From Ciona intestinalis (taxonomy: Eukaryota; Chordata; Ascidiacea; Phlebobranchia; Cionidae): a stretch of 64,000 nucleotides of DNA. Shown here in pieces: positions 1-11,400 of the stretch (position 1 is the stretch's first letter; each line of letters begins with the position of its first letter). The translations under genes and the position numbers were made by a program. The notes under the pieces are model-generated. The model did not search any database. It was not told the DNA's origin and worked only from the letters and a program-made list of their open reading frames with translations. The stretch lies in the NCBI RefSeq assembly GCF_000224145.3, contig NC_020173.2, forward strand, positions 2,549,096 through 2,613,095, written 5' to 3'.

Positions 1-230
1 CCAGACATACATGGTGTATTCACTATTCATACACCTCATGTTCACCATTAAGTTCTATCTTGGGTGTCTTCTTATGCACCAAACACACATGGTGTATTCA
101 TTATACACCACATGCTCACTATTAAATTATGACATGGGTGTCTTCTTATGCACCAGGCACAGATGGTGATTCATACACATCGTGCTCACTATTTAAATTA
201 TAACCTAAATGGAAAAAAACACATTTTCAG
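1..230. repeat. Tandem array of a ~77-bp dispersed repeat
   Basis: About three imperfect direct copies of a unit containing ATGGTGTATTCA, a TCATGCTCACTATT-like stretch and GGGTGTCTTCTTATGCACC begin near 3, 80 and 155. The same unit returns, often tandem, at 30826-31117 (opposite orientation) and 56531-56650, with single degenerate copies near 4040, 31400, 42310, 55580 and 57090. It sits in what should be an intron of the CATSPERE-like gene. The unit resembles the tail of the SINE copies described below, so it may have arisen from that tail; this is inference. Confidence 0.75.
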
Positions 231-268
231 CAAAATTACAATTAATTAAAGCCCCTCTATGACATCAC

Positions 269-3200
269 CTCTTTCTTTGTGGCATCACTATCCCATGTAA
301 TCCTCAAACATTGTCCATCCACTCTATCGAATACATACGTCACATTCAGCTCACTTCGAGCATCCACCCTTGCCAACCTTGTATGCTTATGGCTTCTACC
401 ACTCCCATAATACAACACATTATCATCAGTTTGAATCAACCATTGACTGTGGTCTGGAAGGATAAACAGTTTGTTAAAATAGTGAATTTTAAAAATAAAT
501 GAATGAATGTAACTTATGTATTCCCCGTGGCCGGCAACAATAACATGGGTGCTCAGTTTTATACATCTGGTGCCAGGTAACGAGTTACCATGCATGTAGA
601 GAGATTGTACATTAAAGGTAGATTTTTATAGTTGGTTTACAAAATGCCATTGATGCATACTGTTTATGGGTACCAAAGTATATGAAACCATTTACCACAA
701 ACTTAACTTTTCTTAGTAAATTCATGATGTTTACAAAGCTGCCACCAGATTTTCACCATCTAAATATTTACAGAGAATGACTGACATCTACAGTTATGTA
801 TGTATAAAATGACAAACATAGACAAAAATGTATGCGCAAAACAATGACATTCCACAATGTGACAATATCCTTTTTTGTTTTATTTTACAAATTCATCCTA
901 ATTTTCACCGTCTGCACACGCACAAAGTAACATATTTACAAAGATTTATGTACATATATTCAATCCACTCACCATGGTTGAAAATGACAGATTTGATTGA
1001 ATTAATTTCAGTGAAGTTTCCTTTATCTCTACCCTCGTTATAGAAATAGTATATATTTGTTTTATCCCATAGAACTAGACTGTGGTAGACTGTGCTTATG
1101 AATGCAAAGTTTAAACCATCTGAAAAAAAGAAATGTGAATATTTCTTTGTTTATGTTTGCAAAACAACACTTTAAATTGAAATGCCAAGTTCTTGCAGTG
1201 AAAACTTAATCTGAATACTGCAGTTAATAAAACATATATATCTACCCAAAAAATTATGGTATTTGGTTGTAGGCATGTCTGTTTATCCACACACTGTAGC
1301 TTCAGTAACTCAAATGCGGGCATAGGGGTAGCAACCATGGATAAGTCACTCAAGTTCCCACCCACAGGGATATATGACCAAAGGTTATGCCTGTTGATCC
1401 ACACACTGTAATAGCTTCAGTAACTGGACTGTGTGCATGGGAGGGGCAACCGTAGGTAAGTTACCCAAGTTTCCCCAAAAAAACATGTTAGATTTGCCTA
1501 ATCTACACTTACCAGTAGATAAAACATGTTGAAGAAATCCAAAGTCTTTACAATGCATAGTTTTGTTGACCTGTGGGCCATACTTAAACTTGCATATTAT
1601 AAGATATTTATGTTGTTCATCAACCAATGTGAGAGCAAGATTACCAGGCACAACACTCAGGGAGAGTTTTTCAATTTCAGAACCTAAAAACAGAAACAAA
1701 TAACTAAAAACTAAAAGATGTGTTTTGCACATAAAATGTCGCAAGAGCTGCTATACAAAACAATATAATATGCTTGTTAGCAACAGTGTTTTCATTTTAC
1801 CTGAATGTTTATCTTCCATTTTTAAATTCTCCCATCTATTCGTCAAAAATCGGTCCAAGAAATAAATCTTTGTTTTGCTCCATGTTATTATGATGTCACT
1901 TTCAAGAGTGAGGTATTGACTTTGTCGGTCGTTGATTAAACAATTTGGTGAAGTAGCTAGTCCGATCAAACTGTCAATCAAACCGGGAATTAAAATTTCC
2001 TGCAAGAAAATTTAATTTTGTCACTGAAAAAAATTATTTCGTCACTTTAGTTAAAGAATAACTTTGTCACTTTCCATATGAATGAGGTTTTACAGGAAGG
2101 CACACCAGAGGACATGGGATTTAGGCCAGAATTGGTTCATTACCCCAGCAACAAAGATTGGAATATTATGTAAAAATAAAAACACAGGAAATGAGGACGC
2201 TATCATCATTGTGGGCATGTGTTCTTGGGTACGACATTAACGGACACTGTTTTAACTTAGTGGTCCGTTTTTTCTAAGTTGTCGGACATTCAAAAAAAGG
2301 TCAAAAAAATAGTGCATCACTCATAAAAGAGGTGTACAAAACAGAACCCCTTAATATGACTGCTAAGTTGCGCACTTCGATAAAAATATAAGTTACATTT
2401 TCAAGAATCAAGATAAAACAACATTGAAAGGACAATTATGTTAAATTATTAAAACTAATTCACTACAACTGTATACTATCTTGCACATAACAAAACTAAA
2501 CCTTTAATTCCAAAACATTGTCCATGATACTCCCACCATATAAATGACCATCAAGTAAAATATAAAGTGTTCTTGCTGTTACTCCTATGTCACTTACTAT
2601 AACACCTGAGTTGTAAGGACTGTATAAGTACATATATATCTATTATCTAACTATAACATTTGGGTTATGAGTATAAGATCACTAACTGATAAACTGATTC
2701 TTAAAACTCTTTACTTTATAAAGTACCAATGATGCATACTTTCACGCCAAAATGGAGTAAGCTTGAAGCTAAAGCTGTTAGAAACCTTTCTAAGTAAAAA
2801 CTTTTTTAGCTGTTTTACCAATTGGAGTATTGCTGATGTGCTTATTAATCTAAATTTTAAAGTATAAGTTTAATGCTACAAGCTAAATCGAATCTAAAAT
2901 GACTTATATGCTGTATAAAGTTTCTAATATAACCTTGTGCTTGAGAAAGTTTTTAAATACTTCAAGACTATATTAATTTACAAATAACCTGCTTATGTTA
3001 ATTAAATAAACTTGAATTTAGTAAATCACTGTAACTTTATGTTTTTATTACAAATACAGCATATTCACCATGTTTGGCGGCCACATTACCACCAATTCTC
3101 ATTTTTCTGGATGTAACAAAATTATTTAAAGTAAGTAGAAGTTGATTCTTGGTAGCTAGCACTGTTACATGAGGCCTACACTTGCACGTGAAGGTTTTAT

Positions 3201-5968
3201 ATTGAATTTCTGTGGCTGGTTCAAGCAGGGGACCGGATTCTGTAATTGCAAACACTTTGGTAAAAAACTGGGACCAAAAGTGGGTCGGAAAACTATATTT
3301 TTAAACTTCTTTGGTGGTACAAACTGTCAGCTAAACAGAAAAAATTTTTTTACTCAAAAAGTTATATGGTACCTTGTACACATGTGAAAATGAAGTGTAC
3401 AAATAGAAATCTACTAATCTAGTATGTTAAACCATATAGAAATTTCCCGCCATTAGAGAATAAACAATTGACCTATATAAAATGTTATATTAATTTAAAC
3501 TTAAACTCTGGGTTTGGTGCTTATAATTACAGGATAAGGCATTAACCTATTTTAAGATAAAACTTATTTATTACCTCAAACTAACGAATGACTAGACTCA
3601 TTGGAAAGGGATGTTAGTTGAAGAAAACACAAAAACCTTAAACATACTGAAAGTGATTGCAACATTGTTGCGCAGTATACCATGTGTCATTGACCAGTAA
3701 TAGTGACATTATGGCTTCAATGCTAATGTAACGAAATACAGCTACTATTAGCAATATTTGTCCACCTATAAAAAATATAAAAATAAAACACTTACCATCC
3801 TGAATTGCAACATTTTCATCTTGATTGGCGAACACTACAGTTGGCATTATGACACAACCAAGCATGCCAAGGTGGAAATATGAATCAATGTAAAGATATT
3901 CAGATTTTAAGATCTCACTTTCATGAATTGTAACTTCCCAGAATCGACCAGAAGCATTGAAGTTTGATGCAGCTGTCAGCAAAGTTTGGTTGAAAGTTTT
4001 AACACAATCTTTATCATCATATATATAACCTCACATGGCAGACACATGCGTTATAACATAGGTGTACTATGTCATCATGTAACTTATGTTTGCTTTTGTG
4101 TTGCTATGTACATAACTTTGTGGGTGATGCACATTATATGTAGTGTGGTTTTTAAAACCAGCTTAAGCTTTTAGTGGTAATTAGCAATCTGGACAACCCA
4201 ACCACTAAGTTGGAAAAAATATCTTGCCCAAGGACCCAAACAAACAATGGCAGCATATAACACAAATGACTAATTGCATGACATGCATGATGGCATTGGC
4301 ATCATACCCTTTATATTTGTGCTACGTTCCCAATTATAAAACTTTGTGGGGTAAATATGGTTAATTAAATATCAATAAATATTCACCAATTCTAACATCA
4401 TGACCAACAATAGTAGTAAGAACAGGCCTTTCCCCTCTGGATCGAAACAACTGGGGAATAAACGCAGAATGGGGATCATCATGGTAGGACGCTTGCAGTT
4501 TTGACACAGAGATCTAAAATGTGTTTGTAGTTTTGTTACTTAGTTTTTTAGCCATGAAAATTTAGTCATAACCATCAAAATGGTATTTTCTGTATTTTGG
4601 TTCTTTTAAACTAGTTGAACTTTTTAATTATTATTTCATATTTTGATTCTCAAGAGCCATTTGAGCCCTTGGCACATTTGAATACTCCATGTATGTTTAA
4701 TACACATTAAAATTATATAACATCCATTTTTTACAATTTCACACAATAGGCCTGCTAATTTTTTTTTTTTTAAGATATAGGGAAATTTAGCTGTTAAAAA
4801 GACTTGCTTTACACAAACCTGTAACACAAAGTTCTCATTCTGTTTCTGAACACTGACTTTCCAAAAGAAACATCTCGGAGAATCAACAACTTTTACCACT
4901 TTTTTCCGATCAATTTCAACATCGCATTCGGAACAAGATGACTAAAAAAGGCATGGTACATTACAGTAATAAGAACAAGAGACTTTTTAACCTTTAGGAA
5001 GGATACAAATATTAGTCATACATTATGGGTTAACTCATACCATGGGTGTTTCTCTTACAATCTAGAGAAAGGTTTCCAAATATTTCAAGACACATTGTCA
5101 CATTTGTTATGAGATCTTTTTTTCTATTCCTAATAAGTAATTATGATTCTACGGTCAAAATTACACTAACAATCCAAAACTTACAGTGACTGTGTATTTT
5201 CCCTTATCATGGCAATGCAGGGCCACCGAAATATTCGTTCCCTTCTCCACTTCACAAGCCTGAGATGCTGTGATTGGTGCCGGCACATTATCATGGTCCA
5301 CCCATTCCCATTCTATTTCATTCGGTGAGCGATACTTGGTGTCAAAGCTTGCGTAGTGGTGGGGTGGAAGGGCAATGTTTTTCATTCTATATAAAATAAC
5401 AACTGTATTCTATTTTATGTGGGTGAGGTCCTTGTCGGGGACATAGGATTTGGGGCATAATTACCCCAAACAACAACTGTAACTGGTATTACTGTATATA
5501 GAGTAACAAGATACATTCAATTACGTGATGAAAAATCAGATCAATTGAAACAGCGAAGAAAAGGGAATTATCAGCAGACAACAGTTACTAAAAAATGGAG
5601 GGCAATTGGGCACACATAATGTGCAGTGTGCCTAACTTTTGAACAGCCGAGTGGTTGGTACAATTAGAACATAATGTTTTTCCCACAAAGAGTTTTTACG
5701 TAAATTTTACATCCATCATTGTGTGCGTAATAGAAAATTTGTTATTATGCATTTTGGCAATGGAGCATTTTGGTTTACCCCATACAAGATTGATCAGCAG
5801 ATTAATACTGTTTACCATACATTACTATGTAAGTAAATGTAGCATAAATCAATGTATCTTACATACAGTTTATAAGTATAATTCAAGTTCTTACCTCCAT
5901 ATTGCTTGTGTATAATGGGAGCAGCAAAAACACACTAGAAACAATATATAATATACAGAATCTGTCAT
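269..5968 (-). CDS. CATSPERE: CatSper channel auxiliary subunit epsilon-like, 5' half (partial)
   Basis: Ten exons read in phase from the start codon at 5966-5968: 5895-5968, 5185-5386, 4819-4941, 4387-4513, 3796-3972, 3052-3254, 1801-1999, 1513-1683, 973-1119, 269-453 (1608 nt, 536 codons, ending in phase 0 at a donor, so the gene continues left of the window). The first ~20 residues form a hydrophobic signal peptide ending near TQAIWR. The order of recognisable segments (Cys/Trp-rich N-terminal domain with CFFWKVSVQ, RPVLTTIV, LLLTLNNFVTS, LVLWDKTNIYYFY, WLIQTDDNVLYYG) fits the extracellular propeller of CatSper epsilon, judged from memory of the family. That protein is a single-pass subunit of the sperm flagellar Ca2+ channel and is about 950 residues long in mammals, so the C-terminal half and membrane segment should lie outside. 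CatSper delta is the main alternative. No break is seen. Confidence 0.75.
2075..2165 (+). repeat. Copy of a short dispersed repeat family (GGGTGAGGTC family)
   Basis: This copy carries AATGAGGTTTTACAG, GGCACACCAGAGGACATGGG, ATTTAGGCCAGAATTGG and CATTACCCC. Related copies, often beginning ATTCTATAAGGGTGAGGTC, are seen near 5407-5500, 16700, 32990-33065, 35115-35440, 42965-43080, 43430, 44985-45215, 46060-46130, 47340-47440 (minus), 50210 and 51105-51190 (minus). It is probably an old SINE or MITE fragment; no transposase or tRNA head is visible. Confidence 0.6.
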
Positions 5969-5980
5969 GTCTGGGAAATT
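5969..5980 (-). other. Candidate trans-splice acceptor two bases before the CATSPERE ATG
   Basis: On the minus strand the sequence AATAATTTCCCAG ends two bases before the start codon, and no upstream exon could be found. An acceptor this close to the ATG, leaving a 2-nt native 5' UTR, fits spliced-leader trans-splicing, which is established in Ciona. The 292 bp between here and the NIT1 stop at 6261 hold nothing else recognised. An ordinary 5' UTR intron is the alternative. Confidence 0.5.
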
Positions 5981-6260
5981 ATTTATATAATTAATTAGCA
6001 CATTTGTAATCAGTTATATTGCATAGGAATAACATCATTAAAAAACAATTAAATGGTTTTAAATATTAGATATGGTTTAACTTTAGGCCTCACCAGACAA
6101 CTAAATTATAAAACAAGTTTTTATAGTTTAATACAACACATGCCAAAGCTTTTACAAATTTTTGGAAATTTGTAAAAGTTTAAAAAATACGGAATAAAAT
6201 AGTTGCACAAAGGGAAGCTTAATATTGATAAAATGATAAAATTTCCTTATTTATCATGTT

Positions 6261-7091
6261 TTAATACAAATCGTTCCGGGTATGCTGAAATACTGGCATT
6301 TCTTTCCTTAATTTACGAAGATGATTCAAGTCAAGTTTTGCTGTTATTGCCCCAACTTTGTCAGCAGCACAAGCCACCACAGTACCCCAAGGATCAACTA
6401 CCATACTGTGGCCATAGGATTTACGGGTAGAGTTGTGGGTGCCTGTTTGGGCTGCAGCAATGACATAACATTGGTTTTCAATGGCTCGTGCACGCAATAA
6501 GACTTCCCAATGTGCTGAACCAGTTGGGACAGTAAAGGCAGATGGGTAAGTTAATATTTCAGCCCCACGTTTGCGCAATTCAGTTGAAATTTGTGGAAAT
6601 CTTATATCATAACAAACTAATGCTCCAATATTCCCTATAGGGGTCTCTATAGGTTTACCTATATGTTCTCCTGGCAGCACAAAGTCTGTTTTCTGCAGTT
6701 TAACCTGGTTCGGGATATCTACATTGAATAAATGACATTTATCATACACGTTTATAACTTCACCGACGTCATTGATAACAATGTGGGAATTTCGGATTTT
6801 ATTTTCAGGATCTCCTTCACATTTCCTATGAATTCCACCAAGTGAAATCCACACTGATAGCTCCGCTGCAAGCTTGCAATACTCTATGCATATTTTAGAT
6901 GTGAGTGTATGAGCCATATTAATAGATTCTTTCTGGTCTTCACATAAATAATCACAAGCCTCTGGAAGGAATACAAACACAGCTCCAAGCTCTTTACATT
7001 CCTTCACTAAGTCTTTGGCTTGTTGTAAGTTTTTTTCAATATCACTACCTACAGACAGTTGACAAACACCAATGATTGGGTTCGGATCCAT
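6261..7091 (-). CDS. NIT1: NIT1-type nitrilase-family amidase (deaminated glutathione amidase)
   Basis: A 276-residue single-exon protein. The nitrilase-superfamily catalytic triad is complete: Glu44 in FLPEACDY, Lys118 in VYDKCHLF, and Cys160 in LVCYDIRFP. GSAHWEVLLRARAIENQ and the C-terminal VVDPWGTVVA segment are typical of the NIT1/Nit subfamily, whose known activity is hydrolysis of deaminated glutathione. The start at 7091 is chosen because an acceptor-like TTCTTACAG lies 12 nt upstream; the open frame does run further up but through intron-like sequence. In fly and worm NIT1 is fused to FHIT; here the frame ends after NDLY and no FHIT sequence follows, so it is stand-alone as in vertebrates. 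The lack of introns contrasts with CATSPERE next door. Confidence 0.93.
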   Translation of the reverse strand: MDPNPIIGVCQLSVGSDIEKNLQQAKDLVKECKELGAVFVFLPEACDYLCEDQKESINMAHTLTSKICIEYCKLAAELSVWISLGGIHRKCEGDPENKIRNSHIVINDVGEVINVYDKCHLFNVDIPNQVKLQKTDFVLPGEHIGKPIETPIGNIGALVCYDIRFPQISTELRKRGAEILTYPSAFTVPTGSAHWEVLLRARAIENQCYVIAAAQTGTHNSTRKSYGHSMVVDPWGTVVACAADKVGAITAKLDLNHLRKLRKEMPVFQHTRNDLY

Positions 7092-8401
7092 TTGGACCAA
7101 TTTCTGTAAGAAGTAACATAATGTTATAATAGTTGAATACCAAAACACATTATTTTGTTATAAGAACGGCACACTTTGATTCTTTAAATCAGTTTGCAGC
7201 ACAACAAAATTTCAAAAATGTGGATTCAAATACTACATACCACTTTTTATTATACTTATTGTAAACAAGTAAAAGTTTCAAGCACACTTGTGATCTGTGT
7301 TCATTTTCGAAACACAGTTTGAGAAACCTTGCATAAAACTAGCTTTAAAATGCAAATTAAAAAAAAAAGTTTTGTACCACAATACCACAATTTTATTATA
7401 CTTATTATTAACTGGTAAAAGTTTCACAGCACCTGTTAACTGTGTTTTTTTTCTTGGAGCACAGTTTAAGTAACCTTAAATGAAACTAGCTTTAAAATGC
7501 TTCACTTTAACCACAGAAGTAAAACAGAATATTGCAGTAGATTTACAAGCATAAAGCATAACATACAAATCTGCTTAGTATTCTAACCACCTAAAGAAAT
7601 ATAAAATGTTATTAATATAAATGGCACGCTTTTACAAAAGGCTAAGATTATATCAATGGCTTTTATATTCTAGAAACTAATGCTTGAATGGCTATATAGA
7701 ATTAAAGGCAAGATTAACACAGTGATTGTTGGTTTGGTTTGTAAAAAATTGGCACAAAATATAAAACACTAAGTTACCAACACTATATATATACATTAAA
7801 AAAAGAAAATTCAACCATAAAAAAAACAATAGAAAAACAGCTACAAATTCATAAAAACTTGGCAAAAGCTACCATAGACACTACAGATATAAAAAAACAT
7901 ATATTATATATATATATATATATATGTTTTACAATTTACACTTCATTTAGAGTTTAGACAGATTCAGTAAATGAGAAATAAACATTTTAAATATAAACAT
8001 AAAAACAATTTGTCACTGAAGATTCAAATAACCCAAATAAAATCCTTTTGTTTAAGATGCTTCATTTCAAAAGGGTACAGCAAGATAAAATTAGGTTGTT
8101 TACAGCTTGAAGAAACTTAAAAGTAATGTGGAACACTTAGAGAAGGTTTTTAAATACCGTTCTATGTTAATGCAATAATTGATAAAATGGCTCTAACTTA
8201 AAAAGTACTACTCCATAACTCTTTTTCCATTTTTAGTTTTATCATTACGATAAAGTTTCAATATTACGATATTGCAATTATTTATAAAATGACTGTAACT
8301 TAAAACGAAAATCTACTCCATCAATTCATTTCCAATTCTCAGTTTTATCATTACGTTATTGCAGTAATTTATCAATTGACCGAAAAAAAAACAACTAAAA
8401 A
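7092..8401. other. Intergenic region between the WD-repeat gene and NIT1
   Basis: No coding signal seen. It holds a probable splice or trans-splice acceptor (TTCTTACAG, AG at 7104-7105), a tandem duplication (7240-7500), a (TA)n run at about 7900-7924, and the repeated 3' flank of the WD-repeat gene (8179-8431). The rest is A/T-rich without recognisable structure. Confidence 0.7.
7240..7500. repeat. Diverged tandem duplication upstream of NIT1
   Basis: Two direct copies about 145 bp apart, at about 7240-7353 and 7385-7500. Both run through TTATTATACTTATT, GTAAAAGTTTCA, CACAGTTT, a shared AACCTT and end in AAACTAGCTTTAAAATGC. Divergence is moderate, with small indels. It probably overlaps the NIT1 upstream region. 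Confidence 0.8.
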
Positions 8402-8431
8402 TTACTCCATAAATTCTCTTCCCATTCTCAT
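8179..8431. repeat. ~100-bp tandem repeats spanning the WD-repeat gene stop codon
   Basis: Three imperfect direct copies share TACTCCAT, a run like CTTTTTCCATTTTTAG or CATTTCCAATTCTCAG, and TTTTATCATTACG. They begin near 8207, 8309 and 8403. The rightmost copy includes the last codons and stop of the gene ending at 8402, so the other two look like downstream duplicates of the gene's 3' end now in the 3' flank. Confidence 0.65.
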
Positions 8432-11400
8432 CCAGTCTTCTTTCCAAACATTCTTCCTTTGATCTTGAGACATCCGGACACCAGTGGCCCTGGCAACCAC
8501 TATGTCCAACATCCGATATATGATCATCTTCATATAAAGATCAATAGGCATGTCCCTGCTCGACCATTCTTCTCTGTGGCAGGCTTGCTCAAACTCGTGG
8601 GTGTTCACAGCAGATAATTCTTGATTAGAATGCCTTGCAAATTGCTTTAATTGACTCACTGAGTATTGAGTGGCTCTTCTACCTTCATTTGAAGTGCCGT
8701 CTGTTATTCTTAGCAGTTTCGAGGCCAAGTAATTCTTGTTTGCAATCAATGGTAAAGTTACAATGTAAGTCATAGCACCATCTGGGTTGAGAATTAACAC
8801 TTGTGCACCAATGTTCAGTTTACTTTGCTGCTGTTGAAGCTTAAGACCTCGCATCATTAAAATATTTGCGGGTTTTTCTTTCTCCAAAGGACTGTGCAAA
8901 ATTTTCTGCCCACTTATAAGTGAAAATCCATGCATTTTCCCAACAATATTACAAACTATGTAATCTGTACCAAGAGATTCATAAGCCCGAGACAGTGAGA
9001 AGGTACTGGTGTGACTTAACTTACATTTATCAAATTTCTCTTTCGAGAGATCAATCCTAATAACTCCTCGCTGACCAAGCACCATTTCCTCAATGTTGAA
9101 ATCCACCATAGAAATATGATGTTTAATCTTCGGTGGGTGCTCTTCGTACAAAAGCATGAGGTGGATTCTATCACCTGGAGGCGATACAGAGCTGTGAAGA
9201 AGTTTCGTGGCGGTAATCGTTGATGTTTCAAACAAACGAGTAGAATACTCAACCAGAACTCTTGTGTCGCGTTTCAATTTTACAACAAAGAAATTAATCC
9301 CACCCGCTGATGCCTCCACCATGTTAGGGACAGGTGGGGAATATACTTCAGTGATAAACTTTGACGGCTTCTTGGGTTTTTCGGGTTTATCAATTTCATC
9401 AGGAAACTCATCACTGTACCAAGGCAGTTGGTTAAAAACTCCCATGCCATGGAGTTCACCAAGTGCTGCCTTTCTTTCTTTTTCAACAATCTTTTTACTT
9501 TTTAACTTCTTTCCTTTCACGCCCTTCTTTAGAGCAGCTTCATCGGAAAAAATGATACGATCTTCAGTATTGGAGACCAGTATCTCTTCAACCAGCTGTA
9601 AATGTATCTTTTTAAAAGGAACGAACCAACCAAAGTTGTTTAATCGCTCAGCATCATGTCTCCATTGACAAATATTATAAGAATTATCCATAGAAATCAA
9701 ATCGTCGGCATTTTTACTGAATACTAAATGCAATAACTTATGTCTATGGTAACGAAATAACTCAGCTGTAATGTTTTGACTTATTTCATTGACTTTTTCA
9801 GCAGGAACAACTTGATCAATAACAAACAAGTTCTTAACCTTTTGTTTGTTTCCAACAGGAGTTAGTAAGGAATCAAAGCGTCTTTGAATTGCAGTGGTTA
9901 AATTACATCTTAAGATGTCACCATTTTGTAATCCAATTGCAATACTGTTTTGTGTCCCAGCTAAAGACAGCATAGGGCAGAAAGTTAGAAGTGTTGGTAG
10001 AATTATTTCTGCCTGGTTATCACACAGTGGACCTTGATGAAACATGAGATCTCCTCTTAGTGTTTCCAACACACAAAGTGCAGTTAGCTGGCTGCATTGT
10101 ACTGTAGCATCGGGGAGGTTTAAAGCTGTAATATCTTGTTGCGCAACACTGGATGAAAATGAAGCACTCCACATTACAATACAACCAGATACACTCAGTG
10201 ACAGAATTCGTGAGTAATCTAAACTCCATTTTAAATCCACAATAGCATCAGTTGTTTTTCCTTCATATACAACAGCTCTAACTGGCCGAGATGGCTGCCA
10301 TTTCATGTTATAAACCAAGATATCCCCTCTGTGAGTCCCAATAGCTAGCAAGGCATGGTTGTTTGTAGGACTTGCTACACTTACACCAAAAGTTTGGCGA
10401 GGTGCGAATGAAAAATCAGGTTTATAAACAGAGAAGTTGCTCCATGTTTCTGCTTCATAAGCTGCGTAGTTTACCATTTCTTGTGTCCTACTGATGTTTA
10501 ATTCTATCTTTTGAATTGCCTCCACTGAAGAAACTATCTCTGCATCTGCACCCGTGTCAACAGGAGCCACTTGTTTAACAGGTGCAACCGGCATTGGTTG
10601 ATCGGGAACAATTTCCTCCTTTAATGTACCTTGCGAATGGCTCCATACAGTCTGTCTGTATCGGTCTCTATTAATATTTATACCAGCCCAAGATTGTTTA
10701 ATGATCAATTCATTCTTATCCTTTTTGTTTGAAGCCACAACTGCATTGGTGCTCTCTATAACTATTTGGTTTGGCAAGATCTGACACATTTGTTTCAAAT
10801 ACAAAACTTCCATTGCCAGCTCCTTTAACATTAAGTCACAAGTCTCGTTTATGACTTCTCCCAGAACATCCACAACAAACTGGTTCTTCGATGTATTTAA
10901 CTTATGGCTCTCCCACTGCTCATGGTCAGATACAAACAACATCTTTAAAATTTCAGCTTCTGTTGTATTTACTTCCCCAGGATGGCATTCCTTTATCACA
11001 TTGTCCAGTAAAATATCAATTATCCAACTTGCAACAGCAACTTGCTCAACATGGGTTGATTTAAAATACTCAAGTGCCGCAGCAGATCGGAATGGACTTG
11101 CATTTTTACTCCCATCTTTGCCGTACCTCATTTTTAAATATTGAACATTTAATTCCATTCTTTTAATCTTGCTTTTTGTTTCCCCAACTAAGTGGTCAAC
11201 GTCATCCTTTTTTAGAGAAATTGAAGACTTGGACAACTTTTCCAGTTTATTTTGTTCTTCAAACAAATCTCTTTGCTTTAAAACTCTTTTCTCTTGCTTT
11301 TCTTCCAACTTTTTTCTTCTTTTATCACTCAGTGAATTTAGGAACTGCTTTCTGTGTCTGTTAGTATCCTCACTGCTATCTGGACGACCCAAATCCTGAC

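Noticed and set aside
1..230. CRISPR-like array
   Set aside because: The units are directly adjacent degenerate repeats without unique spacers, dispersed elsewhere, in a eukaryotic intron.
6180..6261. FHIT domain fused to NIT1, as in flies and worms
   Set aside because: The frame stops after NDLY and no histidine-triad sequence follows on the minus strand before CATSPERE.
9207..11399. Several open frames of 60-153 codons antisense to or overlapping the WD-repeat gene
   Set aside because: They are in other frames of a long, clearly coding region and show no recognisable content.
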